A DNA stretch of 64,000 nucleotides from Allium sativum (Eukaryota > Streptophyta > Magnoliopsida > Asparagales > Amaryllidaceae): NCBI GenBank assembly GCA_030737875.1, contig CM060912.1, positions 130,953,993 to 131,017,992 on the forward strand. The letters run 5' to 3'. Positions 36,546-49,714 of this stretch are shown here, in pieces. The notes beneath the pieces are model-generated. The model did no database searches and was not told the origin of the DNA. It saw only the letters and a program-made list of their open reading frames with translations. The translations under genes and the position numbers were made by a program. The stretch's first letter is position 1; each line of letters begins with the position of its first letter.

Positions 36546-38746
36546 ATTTTCATATAAATGATACATATTCTGTTTGACAGTACATACATATGATTTGCCA
36601 ATAAAAACATTATTTTATTTGGTATATTAAAGATGATAGTGAATTCGTTGAATGGTTTATATATATATAGTTATATATATATAAATATAAATTAAAACTA
36701 AGAAATCGCGCGCGGTAGTTTGCGTTTCGAAATCGTAACTTTAAACGATTATACCGAAAGATCCAACCATCGGATTTTGCCAAAACTGAAACTGTTAGGA
36801 CCTCTTTGGGAAGATCTTTCCAACAATATAAATTTTGTTAAAATCTAATGGATAGATTTTGAGATAAGTGTAAATCAAATTTCGATAAAAATAGCGCCAG
36901 GGCCGCCCATTGACCCGAAGCGTCGTTAAATAAATTTAGCTATTTTTAAATAAATAAAAATAGCGATAAATCATTATTAAATACTATTAGCGATATGAAA
37001 TGATTTTACACTATATATATGCGAGAATCATTTGAAAAGACCGAGTTAAATCTCATTTCAAATGATTGAACGACAAACTAAATTGAAGATCTTAAAGACA
37101 ATGATTGAAGACCGACGATCTTCACATCGAAAGGATAACTACTGATGTCTAGGATTGGCTAGCTACCAGTAAAGGGATAAAGTGGTAGTTGTCCAGACGT
37201 ACTTGTTGATTGTCCAGATATGCGAGCACCACTATTCTGCATTGGACATACGGTACGAGGAATAAGGTGACTCCGATTTCGTTCAGGCCCAGAGCGGACT
37301 TATAAATGGATGTGTGTTCGACATTGAATTTTATTTTGTGTAATTAAATTGATTTTTATTAATATATATCTGTGGTGGCGGGGAATTTATTCTCTTGCTT
37401 AACACCCTACTTTGAGACGTATGAGCTCGAAGGTTATATATTGGTAGTTATCGATCGCATGGCGTAAATTGTCAATGTGACATGCCAAGATGCAATTGAT
37501 CGAGGCTTTTATTGAAAAGCAGAGACTTGTGGATGATGATCAAAGCATAGCCTATTTTGGCATAGCTTTGTGTATAACGTTACCTCGCGAGCCTCACACC
37601 CCGGTTGAGTCAGAAACGGGACAAGGGAATGGAGGGAGTGCACACGGTTATTTCTAGCTAGAAGTGGTGTTTGGGTTTTTACAAGGCCCGACATTTTTAC
37701 TTACGTGGTTGATGGAATGAGGCACCTTGGTTTTTATTGGTCGATTGTGACCATTTTATAGCTTCAATAGGAGCGGGAAGCGTGTGTTCAGGCATAACTA
37801 ATCCACTAAAGTATTTGTGGACTGGCCCTGCAGTATCCAAGGGTTCGCCAACGTCTAAATCCTGAGACATTGCTAAAGTGTCTCGAATCGGTTAGGAGAT
37901 CATCCCTAGCCTTGACTCATGATGGAAATCCAGTCTCCAATACGACATTACGGTTTTGATTATAAACCTATATATGGCGACATAGTATATGGTTGCTATG
38001 CCGTCTAGCATTGATATATTTACTTTGAAGTATTTTTGAAACATATTAGACACTAATAATAATATTAAAAATATTATTTTCTATGCATCAAGCATTTTTG
38101 ATCATTATAAGGTAAAACTCTATCCTCCGTTTTGCGTTGCATTGTGTGATGGGACTTGAGTCTTATAATGATTTCATTTTCTAAAAAGCATTGCGTTATT
38201 TTAAATAAAATTTATTAAACATATGCACTGGCAATCGAATGGAGTAAAGTTGTTCCGCATTATCGGCGTGGTCCAGTGATTAGCCACATTGTTAGTTAGG
38301 TAAGATTTTTCATACCAGTCCCATGACTGACTCATAGTTTGTTTCACTTTGCAAACTCGGGTGCTCTCTTTCCACACGGGCAGCCAAATGACAGGTTTTA
38401 GGTATGGACAAATTCTAGGCTAGAGCTTTCTTATGGAGAAGATGAAGAACCTTTTCTTTTTATCTTTTTATTTACTTCTTGAGACATTTAGACATTTTTG
38501 AGTATTGATGTATTTTGGTGGAGATTATGAAATTATTTCTTTCCTTGTTTTAGACTTCTATTTTGCTAAGTGTATCCTGTACTGCGTACTCTAATGTCTG
38601 TGATGTTATGTTGTGATGACATTTAATTTTCCGCTGCAATGATTTATATGATATGCTATTATCTGAGATCTGTTATTGCTGTAATTATATTATGCTCCTA
38701 TGATTATCCTTACTTTCGTATCATGAAAGTTTAGGGTCATCACAGT

Positions 38747-38758
38747 TGATATCAGAGC
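38747..38758 (+). other. Gypsy-2 primer-binding site
   Basis: TGATATCAGAGC, two bases after the LTR end, one change from the tRNA-iMet complement TGGTATCAGAGC. Position and sequence fix the LTR boundary. Confidence 0.85.
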
Positions 38759-39014
38759 TAAAGGTTAACCTTATCTTCAGAGTATAACATTTTTAGAACA
38801 ACTTGTCTAGATAGAATCAGTAGTATTCTAAGACGAGTAGTTCATTATAGATAGGATTAGTAATATCCTAGAATGAGCACAGCAGAATAGCACATATTAA
38901 TCAGTCATTACATCATTATCATCTTAACATATGTCTCTACTTTTAACCTTTCCTTTAAATTTATAATTTCTGTTAGTTTGACTCTTTCCTTGATGGTACA
39001 AAACTAACTAAGAA

Positions 39015-40000
39015 ATGAGCACCAGAGCATGTACTAGAGCCCAAGGCCAAGGTGGGGCTAGGAGACCCGTAAGAGATGAGACTTCTGTTGCTCAGAGACA
39101 GTCCTCTCCAGAGATCGTGACACCACCTCCTCCCCTGCAGCCATTTGATTTGGACAAAGTGTCCAAGAAGTACAGAAACTTAGGGGGTGTATCTTTTACT
39201 GGCCGAGATAATGTGATAGAGGCGCAGGCGTGGCTGAAGAACTGTGAGAAAATCTTTGAAGATTTGGAATTGGAGGATCAACGCAAGCGCTTCTTAGCAA
39301 CATGGCTACTGAAGGACTAAGATGAAATTTGGTGGGACACCGTCAAAATAGGCAATGATGTCGCCAACATGTCTTGGGCCAGGTTCAAAGAGCTTTTCAA
39401 TGATAAGTATATCCCTCCGCAGGAAGTTGAGAGACTCCATGATCAATTTGCAAACCTGCAGCAGGAAGAGATGACCATTTCAGAATATGTGTGGAAGTTC
39501 GAGGAACATTCCCGCTACACTCCAGAGCTAGTACAGGAACCAGTGCATAAGAACAAGAGGTTTATCAATGGCCTCTCCAAGAAGTACCTGAATAGGGTTA
39601 CTACTCACATCAAACTCCCCTTCAATAAAGCGATCGAGATGGCTACCCGTTATGAGAATAATGATAGGAATGCACAACAGGATCGTGAAAAGAATCAAAA
39701 CAACAACAAAAGAAAGCAAGCTGATAGGAAAGAAAAGGCGAACGATTCCTCCACTGCTAAGCGCCAGGGGAAAAAGAAGAGGGAAAAATCTAAGGTCAAA
39801 TGCTTCAATTTCCAGAAGATGGGGCATTTCGACTATGAGTGCCGAGCCCCGAAGAGACCAAGAAGGAATGAGTCTGGACCAAGTCAGATCAACGGACAGA
39901 ATCCCCGTGGCCCAAGGGAATGCTTTAACTGCCATAAGCCTGGACACCTTATCAAGAATTGTCTTCTGCTCAAGAAATCTGAAGTAGCACAAGTCTATGA
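39015..40000 (+). pseudogene. Gypsy-2 gag
   Basis: Structural capsid/nucleocapsid polyprotein. From ATG 39015 the frame gives a basic N-terminus, FTGRDNVIEAQAWLKNCEKI and QRKRFLATWLLKD, then a stop (39318-39320) where DEIWWDTVK continues in the same frame. WARFKELFNDKYIPPQEVER, LQQEEMTISEYVWKFEEHSR and a Lys-rich segment follow. Then come two zinc knuckles: the first is damaged (CFNFQKMGHFDYEC, one Cys lost) and the second is intact (CFNCHKPGHLIKNC). The order and the retrotrans_gag core match chromoviruses. One nonsense change plus the knuckle defect mark it as dead, though otherwise well preserved. Confidence 0.92.
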
Positions 40001-40460
40001 CGGAGCGGCTGCACCGGCTTCTTCTGAAGGAGCAGGTAAGCCTGATGATTTAGGAGGTACTCTTAATATTAAGAACATTCTTATTGCAGTTTTGTTTGAC
40101 ACTGGTGCATCTAGAAGTTTCATATCTAATGACATGATTAAAAAGTTGAAATTGAAATCAAGAAAACTTAAAGAACCGATTAGAGCCCGTAGTCCTATAG
40201 GAGGTTCACTCATTCTCGATCAGTATTGTAGAGTGCCTGTTTCTTAGTTCTACTTCCAATTTCCTATTAATCTGATCATCATGATTTTCTCCGGGTATGA
40301 TATCATACTTGGAATGGACTGGCTAACAAAATATGAGGCTGGGTTACTATGCGCCGAAAGAGTTGTCAGAATTAAAACTAAATTCAGAAATATAATGACT
40401 ATACCATGCCACGATTCAGCCACAGATAGGGAAGAATTTGGCCTTCTTTAGAAGTCACTC
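40001..40460 (+). pseudogene. Gypsy-2 aspartic protease
   Basis: Continues the gag frame. NILIAVLFDTGASRSFISND holds the catalytic DTGAS (40098-40112). After a stop at 40245-40247, SGYDIILGMDWLTKYEAGLL continues in the same frame and supplies the conserved ILGMDWL block. Cuts the polyprotein in active relatives. A further stop lies near 40450, before RT. Confidence 0.9.
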
Positions 40461-41441
40461 CTACTTCTATTGAGGATTTCCTATTGTCAGGGACTATGCG
40501 GATGTGTTTGAAGAAGTTGACAGCTTACCTCCGCGCAGAGAAATCAATTTCAGAATTGACTTAGTTCCGAATGCAAGGCCTATTGTACACCCTATTCGGA
40601 GAATGACACTGAAAGAAAAAGAGGAGCTAAGCAATCAAACTAAGCAACTTTTGTGGAAGGGTCTGATCAGGCCTAGCTTGTCGAGTTGGGGTGCAGCAGT
40701 GGTGTTTTCCCCAAAGTCAGACGGTACCCTCAGGCTATGTGTGGACTACTGTGACCTCAATAAGCAGACTCTGAAAAATAAATACCCACTTCCACGCATT
40801 GATGATCTGCTAGACCGCTCGAATGGAGCACAGTATTCTCTAGGATGGACCTAGCTACAGGTTTCCACCAATTACGCATTGTCGAACAATGTGTGCCTTT
40901 GACAGCTTTCAGAGGACCAAACTTATTTTATGAATGGCTAGTAATGCCCTTCGGCTTATGCAACGCCCTAGCATGCTTCGTTGATCTGATGAATAGAGTA
41001 TTCCGCGATGTTTTATATAAATTCGTGCTGGTGTTCATCGATGATTTCCTATTCTTTTCTAAATCCACTACTGAACACGAAAAGCATCTGAAAGAAGTCA
41101 TGGAGATTTTGCGATGAAATGTGTTGAAAGCCAAATTCTCCAAGTGCATATTCTGGCAAGAAGAGGTGAAATTCTTCAGCCATGTTGTATCAAAGGAAGC
41201 CATCTCAGTAGATCCAAGAAAGATCTCAGCCATCCAAGTTTGGAAGCAGCCTAGAACGCCCACAAAAGTCGGAACTTTCTTAGGTCTGGTCGGCTATTAT
41301 TGGAAATTCATTAAGGATTTTTCGATATTATCTTGTCCATTGACGAAGCTGAAAAAGAAGCATACAAAGTTCATTTGGACACCCGAATGTAAGGTAGCTT
41401 TCCAAAAGCTGAAACGGAGGTTGATCAATGCTCCTGTTTGA
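40461..41441 (+). pseudogene. Gypsy-2 reverse transcriptase
   Basis: [19 protein letters not shown] opens RT, then [38 protein letters not shown] and [13 protein letters not shown] frameshift near 40845-40855 leads to [31 protein letters not shown] and the catalytic FIDD (41034-41045; next residues FLFFS in place of ILIYS). A TGA at 41115-41117 interrupts the frame before the thumb ([33 protein letters not shown]). Another shift occurs at about 41438. All main RT motifs are present, but in three pieces. Confidence 0.92.
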
Positions 41442-41860
41442 CCATTATTGATGGAAATCAGGATTTGAAAGTCTGGACGGATGCTTCTAGAGAAGGTTAC
41501 TCTTTTTATTCTAAATAAACATGTTTGAAATGACATTTTTCTAATGTCAAATCTTATTTTAACATGTTATCCTTTTATATATTTAAGGTATTGGAGCGGT
41601 GCTAATGCAAGGAGACAAAGTTGTCGCATATGCTAGCCGCCAATTAAAACCGCATGAGAAGAATTACGCCACTCATGATCTTGAACTAATAGCCATAGTA
41701 TTTGCTCTAAAGATATAGAAGCAATTCTCTTGGGCGAGAAATTCGAGCTGTATACTGATCACAAATCCTTAAAATATCTGTTCATCCAAAGAGATTTGAA
41801 CTTGAGGCCGCAACGTTGGGTTGAATTCCTTGCACCCTATGACCTGGACATCTTATATGC
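41442..41860 (+). pseudogene. Gypsy-2 RNase H with a 92-bp intron-like insertion
   Basis: DLKVWTDASREG is followed by an interruption (41496-41587), then [40 protein letters not shown], a stop for Trp and a frameshift, then GEKFELYTDHKSLKYLF. Joining across the interruption restores the conserved 'DAS..G.GAVL' block exactly. The segment starts GT, ends AG and is flanked by AAGGT on both sides, so it can be read as an intron or as an insertion with a 5-bp target duplication. Confidence 0.88.
41496..41587 (+). other. 92-bp GT-AG segment within RNase H
   Basis: Flanks: GAGAAGGTTACT on the left and ATTTAAGGTATT on the right, sharing AAGGT. Internally, AACATG...GACATT and AATGTC...CATGTT can pair into a hairpin of about 50 bases. 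It is AT-rich, like plant introns, but also like a small MITE. Confidence 0.8.
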
Positions 41861-43402
41861 TCTAAGGAAAGCCAATGTAGTGGCAGATGCACTCAGCAGG
41901 AAGAATACGGCCAACACCAATCTTGTTCTCGCCAATCTCATTATTACACCTTCCTTGGTCGATAAGATCTCTGCTCTTCAGAAGAATGATGAATTTATTC
42001 AGAGAATTAGCAAAAGAGTTAGGGAAGGCGAACCCACGAGTTTCCAGAATGATGACAAAGGGGTTCTAAGGCTATTGGGTCGAATTTGTGTTCCGAATCT
42101 TCCTGAGCTCAGAAAAGAAGTGGTGGATGAATGTCTCAAATCTAAGCTCAACACTCATCTGGGAGTGAGCAAGAAGTATCATGACCTCAAACACACTTTT
42201 TGGTGGAGATCTATAAAGAGAGACATTTCTATATATGTTGCTAGATGCCCCACCTGCCAGCAAGTCAAAAGCGATCAGCAAAAGCTAGCATGTTTGTTGC
42301 AACCGCTAGGGGTTCCAAGTTGGAAGTGGGACGAAATTTCTATGGACTTTATTGATGGCTTGCCACGGACTAGGAAAGGCAATGACAGTATATGGGTGAT
42401 TGTAGATCGCTTCACAAAGACTGCCCATTTCATCCCTGTCAAATTTAATAGAACAGCTCGAAATTTGGCACAGCTCTATTTCAGAGAGAGATTGCCATAC
42501 TACATGGAGTTCCTAGTAGCCTTGCCAGTGACCGTGATCCGATATTTGCTAGCAAATTCTGGGAAGCTTTCCAAGAAGATCCGGGGATCAAGTTGAATAT
42601 GAGCATCCCTTATCATCCTCAGACAGATGGCCAGACTGAGAGGGTGAACCGCATATTGGAAGACTTGTTGCAAGCATGCATTCTAGATTTTGGTGGGTCA
42701 TGGGAAGATCATTCGCACTTGCTTGAATTCTCTTATAATAACAGCTACCAAGCAAGCTTGTAGATGTCGCCATTTGAAGCATTATATGGCAGACTATGCA
42801 GATCTCCAGCATGTTGGGTGGAACCCAGCAATCGATTAGTGTTGGGTCCCGACATGATTCGTGAAGCAATAGATAAAGTTGATTTTATTAAGAAGCGATT
42901 ACAGACTGCTCAAAGCAGACAGAAGAGCTATGCCGGTGCTCGAAGAAGGGATTTAGAATTCTCTATTGGTGATCTGGTATACTTGAAGGTTTCCCCACTG
43001 ATAGGTGTAATTCAATTTGGAAAGACTGGAAATTTGGAACTGAGATTCATTGGTCCATTTCCTATTCTCGAAAGGATTGGGACTCTTGCTTATAGGGTGC
43101 AGTTGCCTGACTGGTTTCCAGGGGTTCACGATGTATTCCACGTTTCCCAACTTCGGAAGCATGTTCGTGATCCAGACTTAGTTGTGGAAGAAGCAGCACA
43201 ACAAGATTTGGAGATTACACCGAGCTTGGCAGTGAGAAGGGAGCCAGTGAAAATAGTTGGCAAAGAAACCCGAGTTCCTCAGAACAAGAGGATCCACTTG
43301 GTCAAGGTGCAGTGGAGCGGGGATCCTAGAGATTGTACATGGGAGACTGAGGATAGCATCAAACAGGCTTATCCCAAGTGTAGAGTGGACATCTCCAAGT
43401 GA
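41861..43402 (+). pseudogene. Gypsy-2 integrase and C-terminal chromodomain
   Basis: Integrase joins the cDNA to host DNA. KANVVADALSRK ends RNase H. The zinc-binding H..H...C..C region is seen as LGVSKKYHDLKHTFWW and YVARCPTCQQVKSDQQKL. The catalytic core has WDEISMDFIDGLPRTRKG (first Asp); after a shift near 42518 it has DRDPIFASKFWEAF (second Asp) and YHPQTDGQTERVNR with the Glu of the DDE triad downstream (LEDLLQACILDFG). A stop at 42761-42763 precedes MSPFEALYGRL, VHDVFHVSQLRKHV and the chromodomain-like RIHLVKVQWSGDPRDCTWET. The frame ends at 43402, 91 bp before the PPT. Confidence 0.92.
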
Positions 43403-43493
43403 CTCTTGTGTCGAGGTACATTTACAATAACTTGCATTTTCCGTTTTGTTTCCTACTTTACTATTGTTTCCTTTTCGGGGACGAAAAGCTTTT

Positions 43494-43506
43494 AAGTGGG
43501 GAGGAT
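43494..43506 (+). other. Gypsy-2 polypurine tract
   Basis: AAGTGGGGAGGAT immediately before the 3' LTR start TGTAAC. Primes plus-strand DNA in the family. Confidence 0.88.
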
Positions 43507-45199
43507 TGTAACAACCGGAAAATCTGGACCAATTTGAAATTTTTATTTTTGCTATTTCAGTGAATTTTAAATAGTTAAAATAATTTATTTTAAATGATAA
43601 CAATTAAAAATCTATTTTAATCGAAGTTGGAGTGAATATATTTAATTTAATTTCAAAAGGAATTAAAAACGGTACGGTAGTTTGAAAAGTCAAACTTGAA
43701 CTTTGACAGGATGTACAGGATTCAAAATTTAACGGATTTTATTGAAACCAAAAATATCTAAATCTGATTGAAAATATCTTTACAATGAATTTGAAAAATC
43801 GATATTTCATAGCGGGAATCAAAAGTTATGGCCAGTTGAATATTCAAAAAAGTCGCTATAGTATAATTTATATCCCGTATAAAAGGCCATTTTTCAAACG
43901 ACCTCCGTTTTCGATGAAACCACTTTTGTCGGATCAGGAATGTCAAAGTATTGCTAAGTTTAATTTTCTAGAATTTTTGGAATTAATATGTGAGCATGGC
44001 AAAAGAAAATGTGTTTTGCCAATGTTAGTCAAATTTAATCGACTTAAAAATGGTTATTTTTCAAATGGTCTCCGAATTCAACGAAATTAATTTTGTTAGG
44101 ACCATATCGTCAAAACAAAGCCAGAAATGATTTTTCTGGAATTTTCAGAGTCCGTATGTAGCCCCGGTGAATTTAAATATACGATCGAATTAATTTAATA
44201 AAGAATTTAAATTTTAAATTATAGAAATCAGGCTACAAACAATTGTTTGGGATGATGGGACGTAGCCCATTAGTTTCAGAATATAGGCAATTAGGTAAAA
44301 CAACTCATGTTGGACTGAAATTGGAGTTGTTTAGAATTTATGGATTTATTTGTAAAATTAGCAATAAAATATTATAAAAATACACTTTGTCTTCTTCAAA
44401 CCCTAGTTTCCTGTAGCCGCCAACCACTTTTCCATGGCCGATGTTACTCCAACCTTCCCCCACTAATTTCCACCGATCCACTCACCAAAACCCATCAGTC
44501 CTTTAGGCAATTTCGAAGATATTTTCATCGCCTTCACATCCATACGGCTAACATACCCTGAAACAGCACATAGCCCGAGGACAGACGCCACTAACCCACT
44601 GCGTTCGAAGCTCTGCCCAGCCCCCTGACCACGATTGAGTTCAACCGCAGTGGGCACCCCTGCGCGTTGTTTCTCCCCCCTCGAGGTGCCACCATTTGAT
44701 CTTCAAACCACTGCTCCATTCGATCAAAAAGTTTAAACCTAGAATCGAACAAAGTTGAAATAGTTGCGGCCCTTGTCTAAGTAGACAAGAAGAAGGTTAA
44801 CTTTTAAATTATATTATTTAATTATTAATTTAAATTGTTATCAACCTTAAAAAAATTATAACTCATCCATACTGACTCAGAATAGCACGATTTTCGAAGC
44901 GTTGCGATCGTAGAGACGAGATCTACATTTCTAGACTGACTGGAACTGATTCTGAGCTTATTGGATTTTGGCCAAAAATTGCAGATCTGAACCACTCAGT
45001 TTCAAATGACAGTGAGAAATCCTATTTTATTTTTATTATTATTTATTTTAAAATAATTAGAATAAATTATAATTGTATTCTCATTTATTCGTTGTATATG
45101 CTATGCTACGTGATTTGATTTGTACGTGATGTGTTAATGTAGATCTGTTCATTTGGGTGATATTATGTTATAATTGAAATTGCCATAAAATTAAATCAA

Positions 45200-47215
45200 A
45201 TATTTTATTTTTATTTTTATTGAATCAAAATATTCAACAAAAATAGAGCACCACTTTTATTATATTTGGATGGAATTACAATTGCCATAAAAATGAATCA
45301 ACATTTTGGTTGTTATTTTGTTGAATCAAATATATTCAACAGAAATGGAATATCACCTTTGTTAATTTACTGGACTGTATTAGAATTTTCAATTCAATAA
45401 AAAATTCACCTTTGTTTATTTGTTGGATTGAATTATAATTTTCAATTCAATAAAAATTTCACCTTTGTTTATTTATTGGATTGAATTAGAATTTTCAATT
45501 CAATACAAATTTCACCTTTGTTTATTTATTGGATTCAATTAGAATCAATTCAATAAAAATTTCACCTTTGTTTATTTATTGGATTGAAGTAGAATTTTCA
45601 AATCAATAAAAATTTCATCTTTGTTTATTAATTGGATTGAATTAGAAATTTCAATTCAATAAAAATTTCACCTTTGTTTATTTATTGGATTGAATAAGAA
45701 TTTTCAATTCAATAAAAATTTCACCTTTGTTTATTATTGGATTGAATTAGAATTTTCAAATCAATAAAAATGTCACCTTGTTTATTTATTGGATTGAATT
45801 AGAATTCTCGATCAATAAAAATATCACCTTGTTTATTTATTGATTGAATTAGAATTTTCAACCAATAAAGATATCACCTTGTTTATTTGTTGATTGCATT
45901 AGAATTTTCAATTCAACAAAAATATAACCTTTGTTTATTTGTTTGGATTGAACTAGAATTTTCAATCAAAATAAAAATATCACTTTTGTTCTTAGAATTT
46001 TCAATCAAAACAAAATATCACTTTTGTTTATTATTTGACTGAGTTAAAATTTTCAGTCAAAAAGGAAATATTATATTTTTTCATTTTTTTGAACTAGAAT
46101 ATTCAACAAAAATGAAATATAAATTTCTATCATTATATGGAACTATTATAGAAATAGAAATGCTCATGTTTTAGATAAAAATAAGGAGATTACATTAAAA
46201 AAATTACATTTTTAACGTAAGGTTAAAAATAAAGATAGTGTTCATGTTTTGAACCAAAACATGAATTCATTAAAATATACATTTTTAATGTTAAGGATAT
46301 AAGTAATGAAAATGTTCATGCTTTTGACCAAAATATGATTTTATTAAAAATATACATTTTTAATGTAAAGTTAAAAATAAGAAAAGTGTTTATGTTTTTA
46401 AGTCAAAACATTATTAATTTAAAAATATACATTTTTAATGCACATGTTTTCAATCCAACATGATTCCATGTAAAAAGTTCATGTTTTTAATATAATGTTA
46501 AATAAAATAGAAAATGCACATGTTTTAAAAAGAAAACACCATTTCATTAAAAACATGAACATGATTTCATTAAAATTAAAATCATGATTTTATTAAAAAT
46601 ATACATTTTTAATGTAATGTTAAAATAAAGAAAAGGTACATGTTTTAATTGCAAAACATGTTATACATTAAAATTTCACTTTTTAATGTAATTATAGAAA
46701 TGCAGAAAAGAAATATGTTTTAAAATGAAAATTGGTTCTACATTAGAAAATTCAGCTTTTATGTAATAATAGGAACGTTAAAAATATGAAAGTTATTCAT
46801 GTTTTAAATAGAAAACATGATTTCATTAAAATATGCATTTTATTTGTAAAAAGACAAACATGCAAGTTTTCAAAATAAAACATGTTTACATTAAAACTTT
46901 GTTTTTAATAATGGTTAAAATCACATTTATATTACATCGCATATATTAGAATTCATATGTGTTGTTAAAATTACATTTTTAATTACATCGCATATATTAG
47001 AATTTATATGCGTTGCTAAAATCACATTTATATTACACCGCGTATATTAGAATTTATGTGCGTTGTTAAAATCATATTTATAATTACATCGCATATATTA
47101 GAATTTATATGCGCTGTTAAAATAACATTTACAATTACATTGTATATATTAGAGTTATACGCACTGTCAAAATTACATTTATATTTACATTTGCATATGT
47201 TAGGATTCATATGCA
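45200..47215. repeat. Tandem arrays A, B and C in the Gypsy-2 3' LTR
   Basis: Copies of the three arrays described for the 5' LTR: A at 45200-46065 (extra units, several near-identical neighbours), B at 46155-46905, C at 46915-47215. The order and spacing are the same as in the 5' LTR, so the arrays were part of the LTR before insertion. Confidence 0.85.
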
Positions 47216-47345
47216 AAGTAGACTCGTCAATGAATAAATTTTCATATAAATGATACATATTCTGTTTGACAGTACATAAATATGATTTGCCAATAAAAAC
47301 ATTATTTTATTTGATATATTAAAGACGATAGTGAATTCGTCGGAT

Positions 47346-47400
<55 letters not shown>

Positions 47401-49436
47401 AATTAAAATTAACGAATCGCACACGGTAGTTCACGTTTCGAAATCGTAACTTTAAACGATTATACCAAAAGATCCAACCGTCGGATTTTTCCAAAACTGG
47501 AACCGTTGGGACCGCTTTGGGAAGATCTTTCCATCGATATAAATTTTGTTAAAATCCAACGGTAAGATTTCGAGATAAGTGTAAATCAGATTTCGATAAA
47601 AATAGCGCTAGGGCTACCTATTGACCCGAAGCGTCGTTAAATAAATTTAGCTATTTTTTAATAAATAAACATAGCGATAAATCATTATTAAGTACTATTA
47701 GTAATATTAAATGATTTTACACTATATATATGCGAGAATCATTTGAAAAGACCAAGTTAAATCTCATTTCAAATGATTGAACGATGATCTAAATTAAAGA
47801 TCTTAAAGACGGCAATTGAAGACCGGCGATCTTCACATCGAAATGATAACTACTGATGCCTGGCATTGGCTAGCTATCAATAAAGGGTTAAAGTGGTAGT
47901 TGTCCGGACGTACTTGTTGATTGTCCGGATATGTGAGCACCTCTCTTCCGTATTGGACATACGGGACGAGGAATAAGGTGACTCCAGTTTCGTTCAGGCC
48001 CAGAACGAAGTTATAAATGGATGTGTGTCCGACATTGAATTTCGTTCTGTGTAATTAAATTGATTTCTATTAATATATATCTATGGTGGCAGAGAATTTA
48101 TTCTCTTGCTTAACACCCTTCTTTGAGACGCATGAGCTTGAAGGTTATATATTGGTAGTTACCGATCGGATGGCGTGAATTGTCAATGTGACATGCCAAG
48201 ATGCAATTGATCGAGGCTTTTGTTGTAAAGCAGAGCCTTGTGGATGATGATCAAAGCATAGCCTACTTTTGGCATAGCTTTGTGTTAACGTTACCTCGCG
48301 AGCCTCACACCCCGGTTGAGTCAGAAACGGAACAAGGGGGAATGCAGGGAATGGTCACATTTCTTTCTAGCTAGAAGTGGTGTTTGGGTTTTTACAAGGC
48401 TGGACATTTTTACTTATGTGTTTGATGGACTGAGGCGCCTCGGTTTTTATTGGTCGATTGTGACCATTTTATAGGTTTAATAGAACCGGGAAATGTGTGT
48501 TCAGGCATAACTAATCCACTAAAGTATTTGTGGACCGACGCTGCAATATCTAAGGGTTCACCAGCGTCCAAATCTTGAGACATTGCTAGAGTGTCTCGAA
48601 TCAGTTAGGAGATCGTTCCTAGCCTTGACTCGTGATGGAAATCCAATCTCCAATACGACATTACGGTTTTTATTGTAAACCTATATATGGTGACATAGTA
48701 TATGGTAGCTATGCCGTCTAGCATTGATACATTTACTTTGAAGTATTTTTGAAACATATTAGACACTAGGAATAATATTAAAAATATTATTTTCAACGTA
48801 TCAAGCATTTTTGATCATTATAAGATAAAACTCTATCCTTCGGTTTGCGTTGCATTGTGTGATGGGACTTGAGTCTTACAATAATTTCATTTTGTAAAAA
48901 GCATTGCGTTGTTTTAAATAAAATTTATTAAACATACGCACTGGTAATCGAATGGAGTAAACCCATTCCACGTTAGCGGTGTGGTCCGGTGATTAGCCAC
49001 ATTGTTAGTTAGGTAAGATTTTTCAAACCAGTCTCATGACTGACTCGTAGTTTGTTTCACTTTGCAAACTCGGGCGCCCTCTTTACACACGGGCAGCCAA
49101 ATGACAGGTTTTAGGTATGGACACATTCTGGGCTGGAGCTTTCTTATGGAGAAGATGAAGAACCTTTTCTTTTTATCTTTTTATTTACTTCTTGAGACAT
49201 TTATACATTTTTGAGTATTGATGTTGTAACACCCTGAATTTTCTAATAACTGTAACTTAACAAATTAAAGTATAATTAATTCTAAATGATGGAATTAAGT
49301 GAAACGGGTTACGCCATTGCGTTCGTCTTGAAATTCTGCTTGAGACATAGGCCAAGTTTGCGTAAAATGGATACCATATGAAGAAGATATGGACGAATGA
49401 AGTTGGGTGGAAAAACCAGAAACGGGTCAGAATGCA

Positions 49437-49536
49437 CTGGCGCACTTGGGAAGTGCGCCAGAACAAAATTGCACTGGCGCACTTGGGAAGTGCGTCAGTA
49501 CAAATTTGCACTGGCGCACCTGCCAAGTGCGCCCAG
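49437..49536. repeat. Three tandem hairpins in the solo LTR U3
   Basis: Units at 49437-49461, 49474-49498 and 49511-49536, 37 bp apart. Each is an inverted repeat of CTGGCGCACTT around a 3-4-base loop. The first is perfect, and the second and third have one to three mismatches. It is very GC-rich against an AT-rich background and lies about 170 bp upstream of the TATA-like site at 49707. Confidence 0.9.
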
Positions 49537-49706
49537 GCCAAAAACCTGCTTGGTCAGGCCCTGGCTGGCCTGGTCGGGTTCTGGTCGATTTATGAGGCTT
49601 GGCTGTGTCACTAGAGCTTACATGTCGCTTTCTAATTGGTTTCTCTTGAGATGGATGGTCTGGATTCACTCTAGCTTCATCGACGGCTCTAATCAGTTTA
49701 AAATTC

Positions 49707-49714
49707 TATAAATA
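49707..49714 (+). promoter_or_regulatory. Putative TATA box of the solo LTR
   Basis: TATAAATA about 480 bp into the LTR, followed by an A/C-rich leader. Its position corresponds to the TATA-like site in Gypsy-1. Confidence 0.4.

Larger units (their letters stand above)
32955..38744 (+). repeat. Gypsy-2 5' LTR (5790 bp)
   Basis: Begins TGTAACAACATGGAAAATC and ends GGGTCATCACA just before the PBS. The partner at 43507 begins TGTAACAACCGGAAAATC and ends GGGTCGTCACA. A GC-richer leader follows a TATAAAA box near 33823, and three tandem-repeat arrays fill 34650-36545. Confidence 0.92.

Noticed and set aside
36336..36566. Open frame with an 18-residue repeat (ICDVIINMILTTHI type), twin at 47028-47258
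   Set aside because: Produced by the 54-bp tandem array C in a non-coding LTR; no start context or homology.
39528..39992. 154-codon minus-strand frame in Gypsy-2
   Set aside because: Shadow of gag on the opposite strand.
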